Origin: Klebsiella sp. BIGb0138
Lineage (GTDB): Bacteria > Pseudomonadota > Gammaproteobacteria > Enterobacterales > Enterobacteriaceae
Reading direction: 5' to 3'
Assembly: GCF_004342285.1 (NCBI RefSeq)
Contig: NZ_SMCV01000006.1
Location: 62,001-126,000, forward strand
Length of the DNA stretch: 64,000 nucleotides
This document shows, in pieces, positions 37,165 to 47,452 of this stretch (position 1 is the first letter of the stretch; each line of letters begins with the position of its first letter). Under the pieces are notes generated by a model. That model was given only the letters and a program-made list of their open reading frames with translations, did no database searches and was not told the DNA's origin. The position numbers and the translations under genes are program-made.

Positions 37165-38532
37165 ATGGCGACTCAATTTAATACCATTGCAGAACAGATC
37201 CTCTCCGCCGTGGGTGGCCGGGAAAACATTGAACATGCGACTCACTGCGCAACCCGTCTACGCCTGAACCTCAAGGATGAGGCCCTGATCGATGAGGAAC
37301 AGCTGTACAAGCTCCCCGAGGTGGTCAAACTGGTCAACAACGGCAGCCAGTTCCAGATAGTCATTGGCCCGAAGGTTGAAAAAATTTACGCCGCTATGAA
37401 CACCCTGATGCCCGTTCATAGCGATACCACAACCCCAGAGGTCGTCAAAACTTCTTTGTTTAACCGTCTGCTGGCGACACTGTCGGCAATCTTTACTCCC
37501 TACATTGGCGTCCTGGCCGGAGTCGGGGTGGTGAAAGGGCTGGTGGTTCTACTACAAACGATGGATCTTATCTCGACAAAATCCTGGCTGTTTGTGGTCT
37601 TCAATGCGCTCTCCAGCGGCGTATTCGTCATGTTACCGATATTTATTGCCGTGACCGCCGCGGATAAATTCAAGACCAGTCGTTTCACCGCACTGGCGCT
37701 GACTGCCGCGATGATCTTCCCGCTTACCGACGCCGCAACCCCCAACAGCGTGGAGCTCTTTCACCTCACCTTTCCGCTGAAGATTTACGGAGGTGCGGTA
37801 ATCCCGGCGATCTTTGCGGTCTGGTTTCTGAGCTACGTCGAACGCTGGTGCAAAAAAGTGGTGCCAGAAGTCGCGGCGCTGGTATTTGTCCCCTGCCTGT
37901 CGCTAATTATCTGCGGTTTTGTCGTGTTTACGGTGATTGGCCCCATTGCCGATTATGTCGGGATCGGCATCGCCAACAGCTACACATGGCTCTACAATCT
38001 CAGTCCAATGCTCTCTGGCGCGCTGCTGGCGGGGATTGGCCAGCTGTTCGTCGTGTTTGGCGTACACTGGGGCATTATCCCGATTGCGCTGATCAACATG
38101 CAGGTGAACGGTTACGACACGGTAATGGCAATGTTTATGTCAGCGGTCATGGGGCAGTTCGGGGCAGCATTCGGCGCTATTTTTATCGCCCGCAGCCTTA
38201 AGGACAAACAGCTCGCGATCTCAGCATCGATCTCAGCCTTCTTCGGCATAACCGAACCGGCTCTGTACGGCGTGAACCTGAAATACCGGATGTTGTTTAT
38301 CTTCGGCTGCATCGGCGCCGCAATGGGGGGAGCGATCACCGGGCTGTTGCGGGTAAAAACCTACAGCTTCCTGCCGGTGCTGAATGTATTCGAATTGGGT
38401 CTGTTCAGCGGCCCGGAATCAAAAGCTATCTACGAGGTGATAGCCATCGTCGTCGCCTTCAGCGTCCCGGCGATCCTGACGATTATTTACGGTAAAACAC
38501 GCACCTTAGTCTCTGCCGCCGGGCAGCGCTGA
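37165..38532 (+). CDS. PTS EIIBC component, glucose/beta-glucoside family
   Basis: The first ~85 residues are an EIIB domain with phospho-cysteine 28 (ATHCATRLRLNL). The rest is an EIIC membrane domain with the family signature FFGITEPALYGV and about ten hydrophobic segments. The length is 455 residues and there is no EIIA domain, so it must borrow an EIIA such as glucose EIIA (Crr), as MurP and TreB do. It follows the SIS gene by 42 bases. The substrate cannot be read from the sequence; the sucrose/beta-glucoside branch of IIC is closest by eye. Confidence 0.88.
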   Translation: MATQFNTIAEQILSAVGGRENIEHATHCATRLRLNLKDEALIDEEQLYKLPEVVKLVNNGSQFQIVIGPKVEKIYAAMNTLMPVHSDTTTPEVVKTSLFNRLLATLSAIFTPYIGVLAGVGVVKGLVVLLQTMDLISTKSWLFVVFNALSSGVFVMLPIFIAVTAADKFKTSRFTALALTAAMIFPLTDAATPNSVELFHLTFPLKIYGGAVIPAIFAVWFLSYVERWCKKVVPEVAALVFVPCLSLIICGFVVFTVIGPIADYVGIGIANSYTWLYNLSPMLSGALLAGIGQLFVVFGVHWGIIPIALINMQVNGYDTVMAMFMSAVMGQFGAAFGAIFIARSLKDKQLAISASISAFFGITEPALYGVNLKYRMLFIFGCIGAAMGGAITGLLRVKTYSFLPVLNVFELGLFSGPESKAIYEVIAIVVAFSVPAILTIIYGKTRTLVSAAGQR

Positions 38533-38566
38533 TTTTCAGGCCGTCACGGGTTCGCTGGCAGGAAAA

Positions 38567-38591
38567 CGGGATGCCCGACTTCGGCATCCCG
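38567..38591. terminator. Hairpin between the PTS gene and ampE
   Basis: CGGGATGCC and GGCATCCCG form a 9-bp stem with a seven-base loop between the two convergent stop codons. TTTTCC follows on the minus strand, so it suits ampE better, although it can also slow plus-strand transcripts. Confidence 0.6.
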
Positions 38592-38607
38592 CCTGCTGAT
38601 ACGCCAT

Positions 38608-38627
38608 AAAACCCCGCCCACGGCGGG
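38608..38627 (-). terminator. ampE terminator
   Basis: On the minus strand CCCGCC, loop GTG and GGCGGG are followed by GTTTTAT, directly after the ampE stop. Confidence 0.75.
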
Positions 38628-38633
38628 TAGGGC

Positions 38634-39488
38634 TTAAATCAAGGTCCCGTAAATCGTCAGCAGCGCCATGATCACCACCACCACCAGCGAGGTTTTCTTG
38701 GCCATCGAAACCGCCGCTTTCGGCGTTGCGACTTTATCCACGTGCGGCTCGCGCGCCAGCGAATACTGCGCCAGTCGGGTCAGAACCTGGTACTGCGAAG
38801 AGTGGCGATCGCCCAGCGAGGCGAACCAGGCGGGAAGAGCCCTTTCGCCGTGACCAATTAACGCATACACCACGCCAACCAGTCGTACCGGCAGCCAGTC
38901 CACCACGTGCAGAATGGCATCAATGCCCGACTGTAAGCGATGGCGTGGGGTCTGGTAACGCGCCAGCCACGTCTGCCAGGCGCGCAGAACGCAGTAGCCA
39001 ATCAACGTGATCGGCCCCCACTGCCCACCGACCACAAACCAGAACAGCGGCGCCAGGTAGTAGCGGTAGTTAATCCACAGAAGCGCGTTTTGCAACTCGC
39101 TGAGGAATTCGCGGGTGTCACAGCCCGGCGGCACGCCGTGGATGAGCGTCAGTTCGCTGGCCATTGCATCGCAGGCATGGCGATCGTTACGTGATGCGGC
39201 TTGCAGATAAGCATGATAGTGCAGGCGCACCCTGCCCGCGCCGATGCACAGCAGGCCCAGTAAAATCCAGAAAACCAGCAGGGGGACATTAAACAACACT
39301 CCGTGCAGCGCGCGCTGAATGATAAACACCACCGCCATGGCCGCGGCGGTCATCAGCAGGGTACCAGGCAGCGAAAAATGCTTCACCCGACGAAACAGCA
39401 CTTCCAGCCGGTGATCGAGCTGCCAGTGTTCACCGAGCTTAAACAGACGCTCAGCGATGAGTACCAGCAGCGTAGTAAACAACGTCAT
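38634..39488 (-). CDS. ampE: Inner-membrane protein AmpE, beta-lactamase induction regulator
   Basis: This 284-residue membrane protein has predicted helices near residues 45-65 and 68-90, in the middle and at the C-terminus ([19 protein letters not shown]), consistent with the AmpE topology. It overlaps the ampD stop by four bases (ATGA), so the two are coupled. It is a member of the CobD/CbiB-like superfamily. Its part in beta-lactamase signalling is minor compared with AmpD. Confidence 0.94.
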   Translation of the reverse strand: MTLFTTLLVLIAERLFKLGEHWQLDHRLEVLFRRVKHFSLPGTLLMTAAAMAVVFIIQRALHGVLFNVPLLVFWILLGLLCIGAGRVRLHYHAYLQAASRNDRHACDAMASELTLIHGVPPGCDTREFLSELQNALLWINYRYYLAPLFWFVVGGQWGPITLIGYCVLRAWQTWLARYQTPRHRLQSGIDAILHVVDWLPVRLVGVVYALIGHGERALPAWFASLGDRHSSQYQVLTRLAQYSLAREPHVDKVATPKAAVSMAKKTSLVVVVIMALLTIYGTLI

Positions 39489-40048
39489 GGCATCTCCTTA
39501 TCTGACGAAGCGGCCAACAGACCGCGAAATTTTGCCCAGTCAAAAGCCGGACCGGGATCCGTTTTCCGCACCGGCGCAATATCGCTATGGCCCGTGATAT
39601 TGTCAGCGATGGCCGGATACAGCGCGATCAGCTGCTGTGCGACTGCCGCCAGCTGTTGGTACTGCGCATCGGTATAAGCCAGAGTGTCGGTCCCTTCCAG
39701 CTCAATACCAATCGAAAAGTCATTACAGCGTTCGCGCCCATGATAGCTGGAGACGCCCGCGTGCCATGCGCGCTTATCGAAAGGAACATACTGCACGATT
39801 TCGCCATCACGACGAATCAGACAATGCGCCGAAACGCGCAGATGAGCGATTTCGGCAAAGAAAGGATGAGCATTGGCATCGAGCGTGCCGCTGAACAAGG
39901 CATCAATCCACGGGCCGCCAAATTCACCCGGCGGCAGACTAATATTATGCACCACCAATAAGGAAGGGGCTTCATCATCCGGGCGGCAATCATGGTGCGG
40001 CGAAGGAACCCGACGCGCATCCACCAGCCATCCCCCATTCAACTGCAT
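39485..40048 (-). CDS. ampD: 1,6-anhydro-N-acetylmuramyl-L-alanine amidase
   Basis: AmpD removes the peptide from anhydromuropeptides in cell-wall recycling in the cytoplasm; loss of AmpD derepresses AmpC where AmpR is present. It is an Amidase_2 zinc enzyme; ligands lie in [10 protein letters not shown] and [18 protein letters not shown]. The 187-residue length is close to E. coli (183). The product has no signal peptide, as expected for AmpD and unlike AmiD. Confidence 0.96.
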   Translation of the reverse strand: MQLNGGWLVDARRVPSPHHDCRPDDEAPSLLVVHNISLPPGEFGGPWIDALFSGTLDANAHPFFAEIAHLRVSAHCLIRRDGEIVQYVPFDKRAWHAGVSSYHGRERCNDFSIGIELEGTDTLAYTDAQYQQLAAVAQQLIALYPAIADNITGHSDIAPVRKTDPGPAFDWAKFRGLLAASSDKEMP

Positions 40049-40256
40049 GTGGAGTCTCCTTTCGCTAACTCATGCTCCCGGGCCGCCCATGGCCCAAAGG
40101 ATGCTGATTATCATACACAAATCGTTCCGATCGCGGCAGGACAACTCGCGAATCACGCCCCGGAAGCGGAAGAACAGCCGGTGCGGAGATGCCCTGAACA
40201 ACGAAGTGTATATGGTGTAGAAACGCTGTTCAGGTTAGCATGTTTCCCACTGCTGA

Positions 40257-41174
<918 letters not shown>

Positions 41175-41353
41175 TAACCTTCCCCGGTTTCCGTCACCGA
41201 CCGGGGTTGCCTTTTGCGAGGCCGCTTATATCTCTCGCCGCTCCGCCTGCAATCATCGCAAAAAGCCTGGAACCCCGTTCCCCGCCTTCTCATTTCTCCG
41301 TCGCCATCGCAGCGAAAGCCCGTCACAGTGCCCAAAAATAACCAGGAGCACTT

Positions 41354-41785
41354 ATGGACAGACAACGCGGTTTTACTCTGATCGAACTGATGGTGGTCAT
41401 TGGGATCATTGCCATCCTGAGCGCCATTGGCATTCCGGCCTACCAGAACTACCTGCGCAAAGCGGCCCTCACCGACATGCTGCAAACCTTTGTGCCGTAC
41501 CGCACGGCCATTGAATTATGCGCTCTCGAACACGGCGGTCTCACCAGCTGTGATGGCGGCAGCAACGGCATCCCCTCCCCGACCACCACGCGTTACGTCG
41601 CCGCGATGAGCGTGGCGCAGGGTATTGTCACCCTGGATGGTCAGGAGAGCCTCAATGGCCTGAGCGTTACCATGACCCCAGTCTGGGATAACGCAGGCGG
41701 CATTACCGGCTGGCAGCGCGTCTGCGGGATCGCCAGCAACGGCGAGCTCAAACAGGCCTGCGAAGACGTCTTTCGCGTAAACTGA
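41354..41785 (+). CDS. ppdD: Type IV prepilin, major pilin-like PpdD
   Basis: The class III signal MDRQRG is followed by the mature FTLIELMVVIGIIAILSAIGIPAY, with the cleavage at Gly6-Phe7 and Glu5 of the mature chain needed for assembly. Four cysteines (LCALEHG, TSCDGG, RVCGIA, QACEDV) can form two disulfides. The length is 143 residues. PpdD is the T4P major pilin in enterobacteria; hofB and hofC follow as one operon. An AGGAG site lies before the start. Confidence 0.94.
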   Translation: MDRQRGFTLIELMVVIGIIAILSAIGIPAYQNYLRKAALTDMLQTFVPYRTAIELCALEHGGLTSCDGGSNGIPSPTTTRYVAAMSVAQGIVTLDGQESLNGLSVTMTPVWDNAGGITGWQRVCGIASNGELKQACEDVFRVN

Positions 41786-41795
41786 GACCGCCGCA

Positions 41796-43181
41796 ATGAA
41801 AGCTGAACAATTAATCCCTCTCTGCCTGCGCTACCACGCCCTGCTGCTGAACAGCGATGAACAAACCATCGCGATCGCGGTGGTCGATGCGCCGGCGCCG
41901 GAACTGCTGGAGGCGCTGCGCTTCGCCACGCAGAAACGAATCGATATCGAGTGCTGGAGCCAGGACCAGATGAATAAGCGGCAACATGTTTCCACTCCCC
42001 CCTCACTCCCTGTCGGCGGCGATACCACGCCCGGTATTATCGAACGGGTTAATCAGGTCCTTGAGCAGGCGCTACGTCAACGGGCATCCGATATTCATAT
42101 CGAACCCGAGGAGAATAACCTGCGGATCCGCCTGCGGGTCGATGGCGTACTCCACCTGCTCCCGCTTCTGCCATCAGAACTCGCAGCCCCAATCGCCGCG
42201 CGCCTTAAGGTGCTCGGCAATCTGGACATCGCCGAGCATCGTCTGCCGCAGGACGGTCAGTTTACCCTGACCCTGTGCGGCCGCCCGGTCTCTTTTCGTA
42301 TTGCCACGCTTCCCTGCCGTCACGGGGAAAAAATCGTTCTGCGTTTACTGCATCAGGTAGAACAGGCGCTGGAGCTGGAAGCGTTGGGGCTGTCATCCCC
42401 TCAGCTCGCCGCCTTTCGCGCGGCGCTCAGCCAGCCGCAGGGCCTGCTCCTGGTCACCGGCCCCACCGGCAGCGGTAAAACCGTCACCCTCTATAGCGCG
42501 CTGCAGGCCAGAAATCAGGAGCAGGTCAACATCTGTAGCGTCGAGGACCCGCTGGAAATCCCTATCGCCGGGATGAACCAGACGCAGATTAACACCCGCT
42601 CCGGGCTCACGTTTCACAGCGTCCTGCGCGCGCTGTTACGTCAGGATCCTGACATCGTTATGGTCGGTGAAATTCGCGATGCGGAAACCGCAGAAATTGC
42701 CATTAAAGCGGCGCAAACCGGGCACCTGGTGCTCTCGACGCTGCATACCAACTCCACCAGCGAGACCCTTGTCCGCCTGCAGCAAATGGGCGTGGCCAGC
42801 TGGATGATCTCTTCCGCGCTGTCGCTGGTCATCGCTCAGCGCCTGGTGCGTAAACTGTGCGTACACTGCCGCCGTGAGACCGGGGATACCGTCGAGGTAC
42901 CGCACAACCTGTGGCCACATCCGCTCCCTCGTTGGCAGGCGGTGGGCTGCCCGCAGTGCTATCACGGCTACTATGGCCGCCAGGCGCTCTTTGAACTGCT
43001 GCCGGTGAATAGCGCGCTGCGCCTGGCCATTGCCCACGGCCTTAGCGCCGCGGAAGTCGAATCTCTGGCGCGCGAGTCCGGGATGATGACCTTGTTTGAA
43101 AGCGGCTGTCAGGCGGTCGGGCAAGGGCTGACCAACTTCGAGGAAGTGATACGCGTACTGGGGATCCCTCATGGCAACTGA
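41796..43181 (+). CDS. hofB: Type IV pilus assembly ATPase, GspE/PilB family
   Basis: This cytoplasmic ATPase powers pilus extension. The C-terminal ATPase domain has Walker A GPTGSGKTVTL, the Asp box DPDIVMVGEIRDAETAEIAIKAA, and the His box TGHLVLSTLHTNS. A zinc-type tetracysteine is present (CVHC and CPQC). The 461-residue length equals E. coli HofB; the N-terminal domain is short relative to PilB. The stop overlaps hofC by 11 bases. Confidence 0.93.
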   Translation: MKAEQLIPLCLRYHALLLNSDEQTIAIAVVDAPAPELLEALRFATQKRIDIECWSQDQMNKRQHVSTPPSLPVGGDTTPGIIERVNQVLEQALRQRASDIHIEPEENNLRIRLRVDGVLHLLPLLPSELAAPIAARLKVLGNLDIAEHRLPQDGQFTLTLCGRPVSFRIATLPCRHGEKIVLRLLHQVEQALELEALGLSSPQLAAFRAALSQPQGLLLVTGPTGSGKTVTLYSALQARNQEQVNICSVEDPLEIPIAGMNQTQINTRSGLTFHSVLRALLRQDPDIVMVGEIRDAETAEIAIKAAQTGHLVLSTLHTNSTSETLVRLQQMGVASWMISSALSLVIAQRLVRKLCVHCRRETGDTVEVPHNLWPHPLPRWQAVGCPQCYHGYYGRQALFELLPVNSALRLAIAHGLSAAEVESLARESGMMTLFESGCQAVGQGLTNFEEVIRVLGIPHGN

Positions 43182-44376
43182 CCGTCTCTGGCGCTGGCAA
43201 GGGGTCGATACCCGGGGCGCCCCCTGTCAGGGGACGTTATGGGAAAGTAGCCGACTGGCGGCCTTGCAGACGCTTCAGCATGAACGCATTATTCCGCTGA
43301 CGCTTCGCCGTTGCGCGGTCAAAAATGCGCTCTGGCACCCGCGCTACAGTGGCCAGATTGTGCGCCAGCTGGCCGCGCTCCTGCAGGCCGGGCTTCCTCT
43401 GGCTGAAGGGCTCGAACTGCTGGCGCAGCAGCAGTCTACCCCGCAGTGGCAGGCCCTGCTGCGCTCTTTGGCTCAGGAGCTGGCACAGGGCATTTCGCTC
43501 TCTGACGCTCTGGAGAAATGGCCGCAGGCCTTTCCTCCACTCTATCTGGCGATGATCCGCACCGGTGAGCTCACCGGTAAACTGGATCTGTGCTGCCTGC
43601 AGCTCGCTCACCAGCAGCGGGAACAGCAGCAGCTGGCGGAGAAAGTCAAAAAAGCGCTGCGCTATCCCCTCATCATTTTGAGCATGGCGCTGCTGGTCAT
43701 TACCGCGATGTTGTGGTTTGTTCTTCCTGAATTTTCCGCTATCTATCAAACATTTAATACGCCACTACCGCTACTGACGCGGCTTGTTATTGGCGCCAGC
43801 GAAAGTCTCAGCCAGCGCTGGCCAGCGCTGATTCTGCTGCTGGTGTTACCTGCTCTCCTGAACCGTCTTGCCCGTCGTCGCCCGCACTGGCTGCTGCAGC
43901 GACAAAAAATGCTTCACGCCCTGCCGGTGGCCGGTAAGCTGATGCGCGGGCAGTCGCTCAGCCAGATCTTCACCGTTCTCACCCTCACCCAGAGCGCCGG
44001 CATCAGCTTTTTGCAAGGTCTGGAAAGCGTAGAGCAAACGCTGAGCTGCCCGCTGTGGCGCCAGCGGATCCATCACGCGTATACGCAGATTACCCACGGG
44101 ATGCCCATCTGGCAGGCCCTCGCCCGCAGCGGAGGTTTTACGCCGCTATGCCTGCAGCTAATCCGTACCGGTGAAGCATCGGGGTCGCTGGATACCATGC
44201 TGGAAAATCTCGCCCGTCACCATAGCGAACAGACGCATTATCAGGCCGAAAACCTGGCGACGCTGCTGGAACCCGCGCTGTTGCTCATTACCGGGACGAT
44301 TGTCGGTGTGCTGGTGGTGGCGATGTATTTACCCATTTTTCATCTGGGTGACGCCATTAGCGGCATGGGGGGATAA
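43171..44376 (+). CDS. hofC: Type IV pilus inner-membrane platform protein, GspF/PilC family
   Basis: This polytopic protein has two GspF repeats: QIVRQLAALLQAGLPLAEGLELLA in the first half and SQIFTVLTLTQSAGISFLQGLE in the second. Three membrane segments are apparent, including YPLIILSMALLVITAMLWFVLP and the last at PALLLITGTIVGVLVVAMYLP. The length is 401 residues. It couples the HofB ATPase to pilin extraction. It is the last gene of the ppdD operon and converges with guaC. Confidence 0.93.
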   Translation: MATDRLWRWQGVDTRGAPCQGTLWESSRLAALQTLQHERIIPLTLRRCAVKNALWHPRYSGQIVRQLAALLQAGLPLAEGLELLAQQQSTPQWQALLRSLAQELAQGISLSDALEKWPQAFPPLYLAMIRTGELTGKLDLCCLQLAHQQREQQQLAEKVKKALRYPLIILSMALLVITAMLWFVLPEFSAIYQTFNTPLPLLTRLVIGASESLSQRWPALILLLVLPALLNRLARRRPHWLLQRQKMLHALPVAGKLMRGQSLSQIFTVLTLTQSAGISFLQGLESVEQTLSCPLWRQRIHHAYTQITHGMPIWQALARSGGFTPLCLQLIRTGEASGSLDTMLENLARHHSEQTHYQAENLATLLEPALLLITGTIVGVLVVAMYLPIFHLGDAISGMGG

Positions 44377-44378
44377 AT

Positions 44379-44401
44379 GCCGGCGCGATACAGGCGCCGG
44401 C
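44379..44401. terminator. Hairpin between convergent hofC and guaC
   Basis: GCCGGCGC, loop GATACAG and GCGCCGGC form a perfect 8-bp GC stem directly after the hofC stop, nine bases from the guaC stop. It probably serves both genes. Confidence 0.6.
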
Positions 44402-44409
44402 AGCGGGCA

Positions 44410-45453
44410 TTACAGGCTATTGAACACGCGGTTCTCTTGTTCCTGTACGCGAATAAAGGTCGTGCGTTTGGTTAGCTCTTTCAGACGAGACGCGCCCACA
44501 TAGGTGCAGGCAGAACGCAGGCCGCCGAGAATATCACGGGCGGTATTTTCCACCGGGCCGCGCAGAGGCAGCTTAACGGTTTTACCTTCCGTCGCGCGGT
44601 ACTGCGCCACGCCGCCAACGTGACGCGTCATCGCTGATTCAGAACTCATGCCGTAGAACAGCATGAATTTCTCGCCGTTTTCTTCAACGACGGTACCACC
44701 GCTCTCTTCATGACCCGCCAGCATTCCGCCCAGCATGACGAAATCAGCGCCGCCGCCGAAGGCTTTCGCCACATCGCCCGGCATGGTACAGCCGCCATCG
44801 CTGACGATCTGCCCGCCCAGGCCGTGCGCCGCATCGGCACATTCGATCACGGCGGAGAGCTGCGGATAGCCGACGCCGGTCTTCACGCGGGTGGTGCACA
44901 CGGACCCCGGGCCGATGCCCACTTTCACAATATCGGCACCGGACAGAATCAGTTCTTCGCACATTTCGCCGGTGACGACGTTACCCGCACAGATGGTTTT
45001 CTGCGGCCAAGCTTCGCGCGCTTTGGCGACAAACTGGACAAAGTGTTCAGAATAACCATTCGCCACGTCGATACAGACGAAGTTGAGCTGCGGGTTCTGA
45101 GTGAGGATCTGTTTGGTTTTTTCGAAATCCACATCAGAAGTCCCGGTGGACACCATAACGTATTTCAGCACATCAGCAGAAACTGACTGGACAAAACCCT
45201 GCCACTCTTCAACGCTATAGTGTTTGTGAACCGCGGTCAGAATACCGAATGAGGCCAGCGCCTTCGCCATGCCAAAGGTACCAACGGTATCCATGTTGGC
45301 AGCGATGATCGGCACGCCAGACCAGGACTGAGCAGAATGTTTAAAAGTGAATTCACGTTCCAGCTGAACATCAGAACGGCTTTTGAGGGTAGAGCGTTTT
45401 GGGCGGATAAGAACGTCTTTAAAACCAAGCTTCAGATCTTCTTCGATACGCAT
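44410..45453 (-). CDS. guaC: GMP reductase
   Basis: GuaC converts GMP to IMP with NADPH and balances A and G nucleotides. It belongs to the IMPDH/GMPR barrel family, with the catalytic cysteine loop [11 protein letters not shown] and [32 protein letters not shown] 45453 ([11 protein letters not shown]) has AGGAA upstream and gives 347 residues. An in-frame reading to 45513 is unsupported. Confidence 0.97.
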   Translation of the reverse strand: MRIEEDLKLGFKDVLIRPKRSTLKSRSDVQLEREFTFKHSAQSWSGVPIIAANMDTVGTFGMAKALASFGILTAVHKHYSVEEWQGFVQSVSADVLKYVMVSTGTSDVDFEKTKQILTQNPQLNFVCIDVANGYSEHFVQFVAKAREAWPQKTICAGNVVTGEMCEELILSGADIVKVGIGPGSVCTTRVKTGVGYPQLSAVIECADAAHGLGGQIVSDGGCTMPGDVAKAFGGGADFVMLGGMLAGHEESGGTVVEENGEKFMLFYGMSSESAMTRHVGGVAQYRATEGKTVKLPLRGPVENTARDILGGLRSACTYVGASRLKELTKRTTFIRVQEQENRVFNSL

Positions 45454-45508
45454 GTGCGAATTCCTGGGGTTAATTGCATTATTGTGAGAGCACAACTCCG
45501 GTGACGTT

Positions 45509-45536
45509 ATCATACGCGCGAATCAGGGCTGCGCAA
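45509..45536 (-). promoter_or_regulatory. Candidate guaC promoter
   Basis: On the minus strand TTGCGC (45536-45531) and TATGAT (45514-45509) have a 16-base spacer and predict a leader of about 50 bases. This puts the guaC transcript clear of the structured DNA nearer coaE. Confidence 0.45.
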
Positions 45537-45675
45537 GACTGCGATTTTCACTTTTTTTACGCTACAATCGTATAAATTTACCTGGTGAACAGCGAATAGC
45601 GCGCTTGCGATAATCACTGTCCAGCGCATTATTTTTAACTACTTGATTTATATATACAAAACAATCCAGTCTATA

Positions 45676-45754
45676 TTGTGAGGGCCGTTCGTTGGCCCGA
45701 GACAGCCTTGATGAGGCATCGCTCACAAGGCCAGGGCGCGGGTGAATAACGAAC
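45676..45754 (+). ncRNA. Predicted three-way-junction RNA with pseudoknot in the coaE leader
   Basis: The closing stem TTGTGAG (45676-45682) with CTCACAA (45722-45728) encloses GGCC/GGCC (45683-45686 with 45694-45697, loop GTTCGTT) and GCCT/AGGC (45705-45708 with 45714-45717). The loop GTTCGTT is exactly complementary to AACGAAC at 45748-45754, a possible 7-bp pseudoknot. GCCTTG (45705-45710) can instead pair with CAAGGC (45726-45731), which would break the closing stem. I know no RNA family with this shape. The start of coaE is 46 bases further on. Confidence 0.45.
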
Positions 45755-45800
45755 TTCTCTGCAGCGTAATGTGTATATAGTCAGTTCAGGATCGGAAAGC

Positions 45801-46421
45801 ATGAGGTATACGGTAGCGTTAACGGGCGGCATCGGCAGTGGTAAAAGCACCGTGGCTGATGCATTTTCTCACCTTGGGGTTAACGTTATCGACGCAGACA
45901 TTATCGCCCGTCAGGTCGTCGAACCCGGCACTCCCGCCCTGCAGGCCATTGCCGCGCATTTTGGTTCGCTGACGATCAATGATGACGGCACGCTGAACCG
46001 CCGCGCGTTGCGGGAAAAAATCTTTGCGCATCCTGAGGATAAAGCCTGGCTTAATGCGCTGCTGCATCCGCTCATCCAGCAGGAAACGCGCAGACAAATG
46101 CAGGCCTCTCGCTCGCCTTATCTCCTCTGGGTGGTCCCGTTGCTGGTTGAAAACCACCTGGCCGCCAACGCTGACCGCGTGCTGGTCGTCGATGTTCCCA
46201 CAGAAACTCAGATCGCGCGTACGATGCTTCGCGATCGGGTCAGCCGTGAACATGCCGAACATATTCTTGCCGCCCAGGCGACGCGTGAACAGCGCCTCGC
46301 CGTTGCGGATGATGTTATTGAAAACATGGGCCCGCCGGATGCCATCGCAGCGGACGTCGCCCGCCTGCACGAAAAGTATCTTATGCTGGCATCGCAGGCC
46401 GCCTCACAGGAAAAATCGTAA
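45801..46421 (+). CDS. coaE: Dephospho-CoA kinase
   Basis: CoaE phosphorylates dephospho-CoA in the last step of coenzyme A synthesis. The P-loop [17 protein letters not shown] is at the N-terminus, followed by the substrate segment [16 protein letters not shown] and [11 protein letters not shown] 45801 ([10 protein letters not shown]) gives 206 residues as in E. coli; a longer in-frame ATG at 45771 is unlikely. The stop overlaps the zapD start by one base (TAATG). Confidence 0.96.
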   Translation: MRYTVALTGGIGSGKSTVADAFSHLGVNVIDADIIARQVVEPGTPALQAIAAHFGSLTINDDGTLNRRALREKIFAHPEDKAWLNALLHPLIQQETRRQMQASRSPYLLWVVPLLVENHLAANADRVLVVDVPTETQIARTMLRDRVSREHAEHILAAQATREQRLAVADDVIENMGPPDAIAADVARLHEKYLMLASQAASQEKS

Positions 46422-47164
46422 TGCACACCCCTGTTCTATTTGAACATCCACTCAATGAAAAAATGCGTACCTGGCTGCGTATTGAATTTCTGCTGCAGCA
46501 GCTGACCGTTCACCCGACGATCGACACCTATGCCAATGCGCTCCATTTCTTCCGCAACGCGGGCGATCTTTTAGATGTTCTGGAGCGCGGCGAGGTGCGA
46601 ACGGATCTGCTGAAAGAGCTGGAACGCCAGCAGCGCAAACTGCAATCCTGGGCGGAAGTTCCCGGCGTCGATCGCCAGCGCATTGAGGACTTACGCCAGC
46701 AGCTGAAGCAATGCGGCAGTACGCTGATGTCCGCCCCGCGGATCGGCCAGTTCCTGCGCGAAGACCGCTTGATTGCCCTGGTGCGTCAGCGTCTGAGCAT
46801 TCCCGGCGGCTGCTGCAGCTTCGATTTACCAACGTTACACGTCTGGCTGCATATGCCTCAGGTGTATCGCGATGAACAGGTCGGAAGATGGTTAGCCAGC
46901 CTTGCACCGCTGACGCAATCCCTGGTGCTGATCCTCGACCTGATTCGTAACTCGGCCCCTTTTCGCAAGCAGACCAGCCTCAACGGCTTTTATCAGGACA
47001 ATGGCGAAGATGCCGACCTGCTGCGTTTACGCCTGGATATTGCCAGTCAGCTGTATCCGCAAATTTCCGGCCATAAGAGCCGGTTTGCTATTCGCTTCCT
47101 GCCATTGGACAGCGAGCTTGGGATCGTACCTGAGCGCTTTGATTTTGAACTGGCTTGTTGTTAA
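46421..47164 (+). CDS. zapD: Cell division protein ZapD
   Basis: ZapD crosslinks FtsZ filaments through the FtsZ C-terminus and strengthens the Z ring. The 247-residue protein keeps the family pattern: [23 protein letters not shown] at the start, [34 protein letters not shown] in the middle and FELACC at the end. It is coupled to coaE. FtsZ is encoded about 5 kb further on, on the other strand. Confidence 0.95.
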   Translation: MHTPVLFEHPLNEKMRTWLRIEFLLQQLTVHPTIDTYANALHFFRNAGDLLDVLERGEVRTDLLKELERQQRKLQSWAEVPGVDRQRIEDLRQQLKQCGSTLMSAPRIGQFLREDRLIALVRQRLSIPGGCCSFDLPTLHVWLHMPQVYRDEQVGRWLASLAPLTQSLVLILDLIRNSAPFRKQTSLNGFYQDNGEDADLLRLRLDIASQLYPQISGHKSRFAIRFLPLDSELGIVPERFDFELACC

Positions 47165-47173
47165 GGAGCAAAA

Positions 47174-47368
47174 ATGTCAGAAGAGACGATCGTCAATTGC
47201 CCAACCTGTGGCAAAACCGTGGTCTGGAACGAGCGTAGCCCGTTTCGGCCATTTTGCTCAAAACGCTGCCAGCTGATCGATCTCGGAGAGTGGGCTGCGG
47301 AAGAAAAACGTATTCCTAGCGCCGGAGATTTGTCCGATACCGATGACTGGAGCGAGGAACAGCAGTAA
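47174..47368 (+). CDS. yacG: DNA gyrase inhibitor YacG, zinc-binding
   Basis: This 64-residue protein has a four-cysteine zinc site: CPTC near residues 8-11 and CSKRC near residues 27-31. YacG of E. coli binds GyrB and blocks DNA binding by gyrase. The acidic C-terminus ([10 protein letters not shown]) is typical. It starts nine bases after zapD, with AAGGAG upstream, and is the last gene of the coaE operon. Confidence 0.95.
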   Translation: MSEETIVNCPTCGKTVVWNERSPFRPFCSKRCQLIDLGEWAAEEKRIPSAGDLSDTDDWSEEQQ

Positions 47369-47376
47369 TTGCGCCA

Positions 47377-47388
47377 GCCCGGCCGGGC
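47377..47388. terminator. GC-rich palindrome after yacG
   Basis: GCCCGGCCGGGC is perfectly self-complementary and lies just after yacG, in the space before the convergent mutT. There is no T run; the function as a terminator is uncertain. Confidence 0.35.
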
Positions 47389-47452
47389 GCTGCACGGTCG
47401 GGGTAAATCCCGGATGGCGATGACGGATAGCCTCGTCCGGGAAAATTTTTGC

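Noticed and set aside
45641-45677. AT-rich tract with TATATA and TATATT as a coaE promoter
   Set aside because: It is plausible, but no -35 hexamer fits at a normal spacing for either -10, so I did not list it as a feature.
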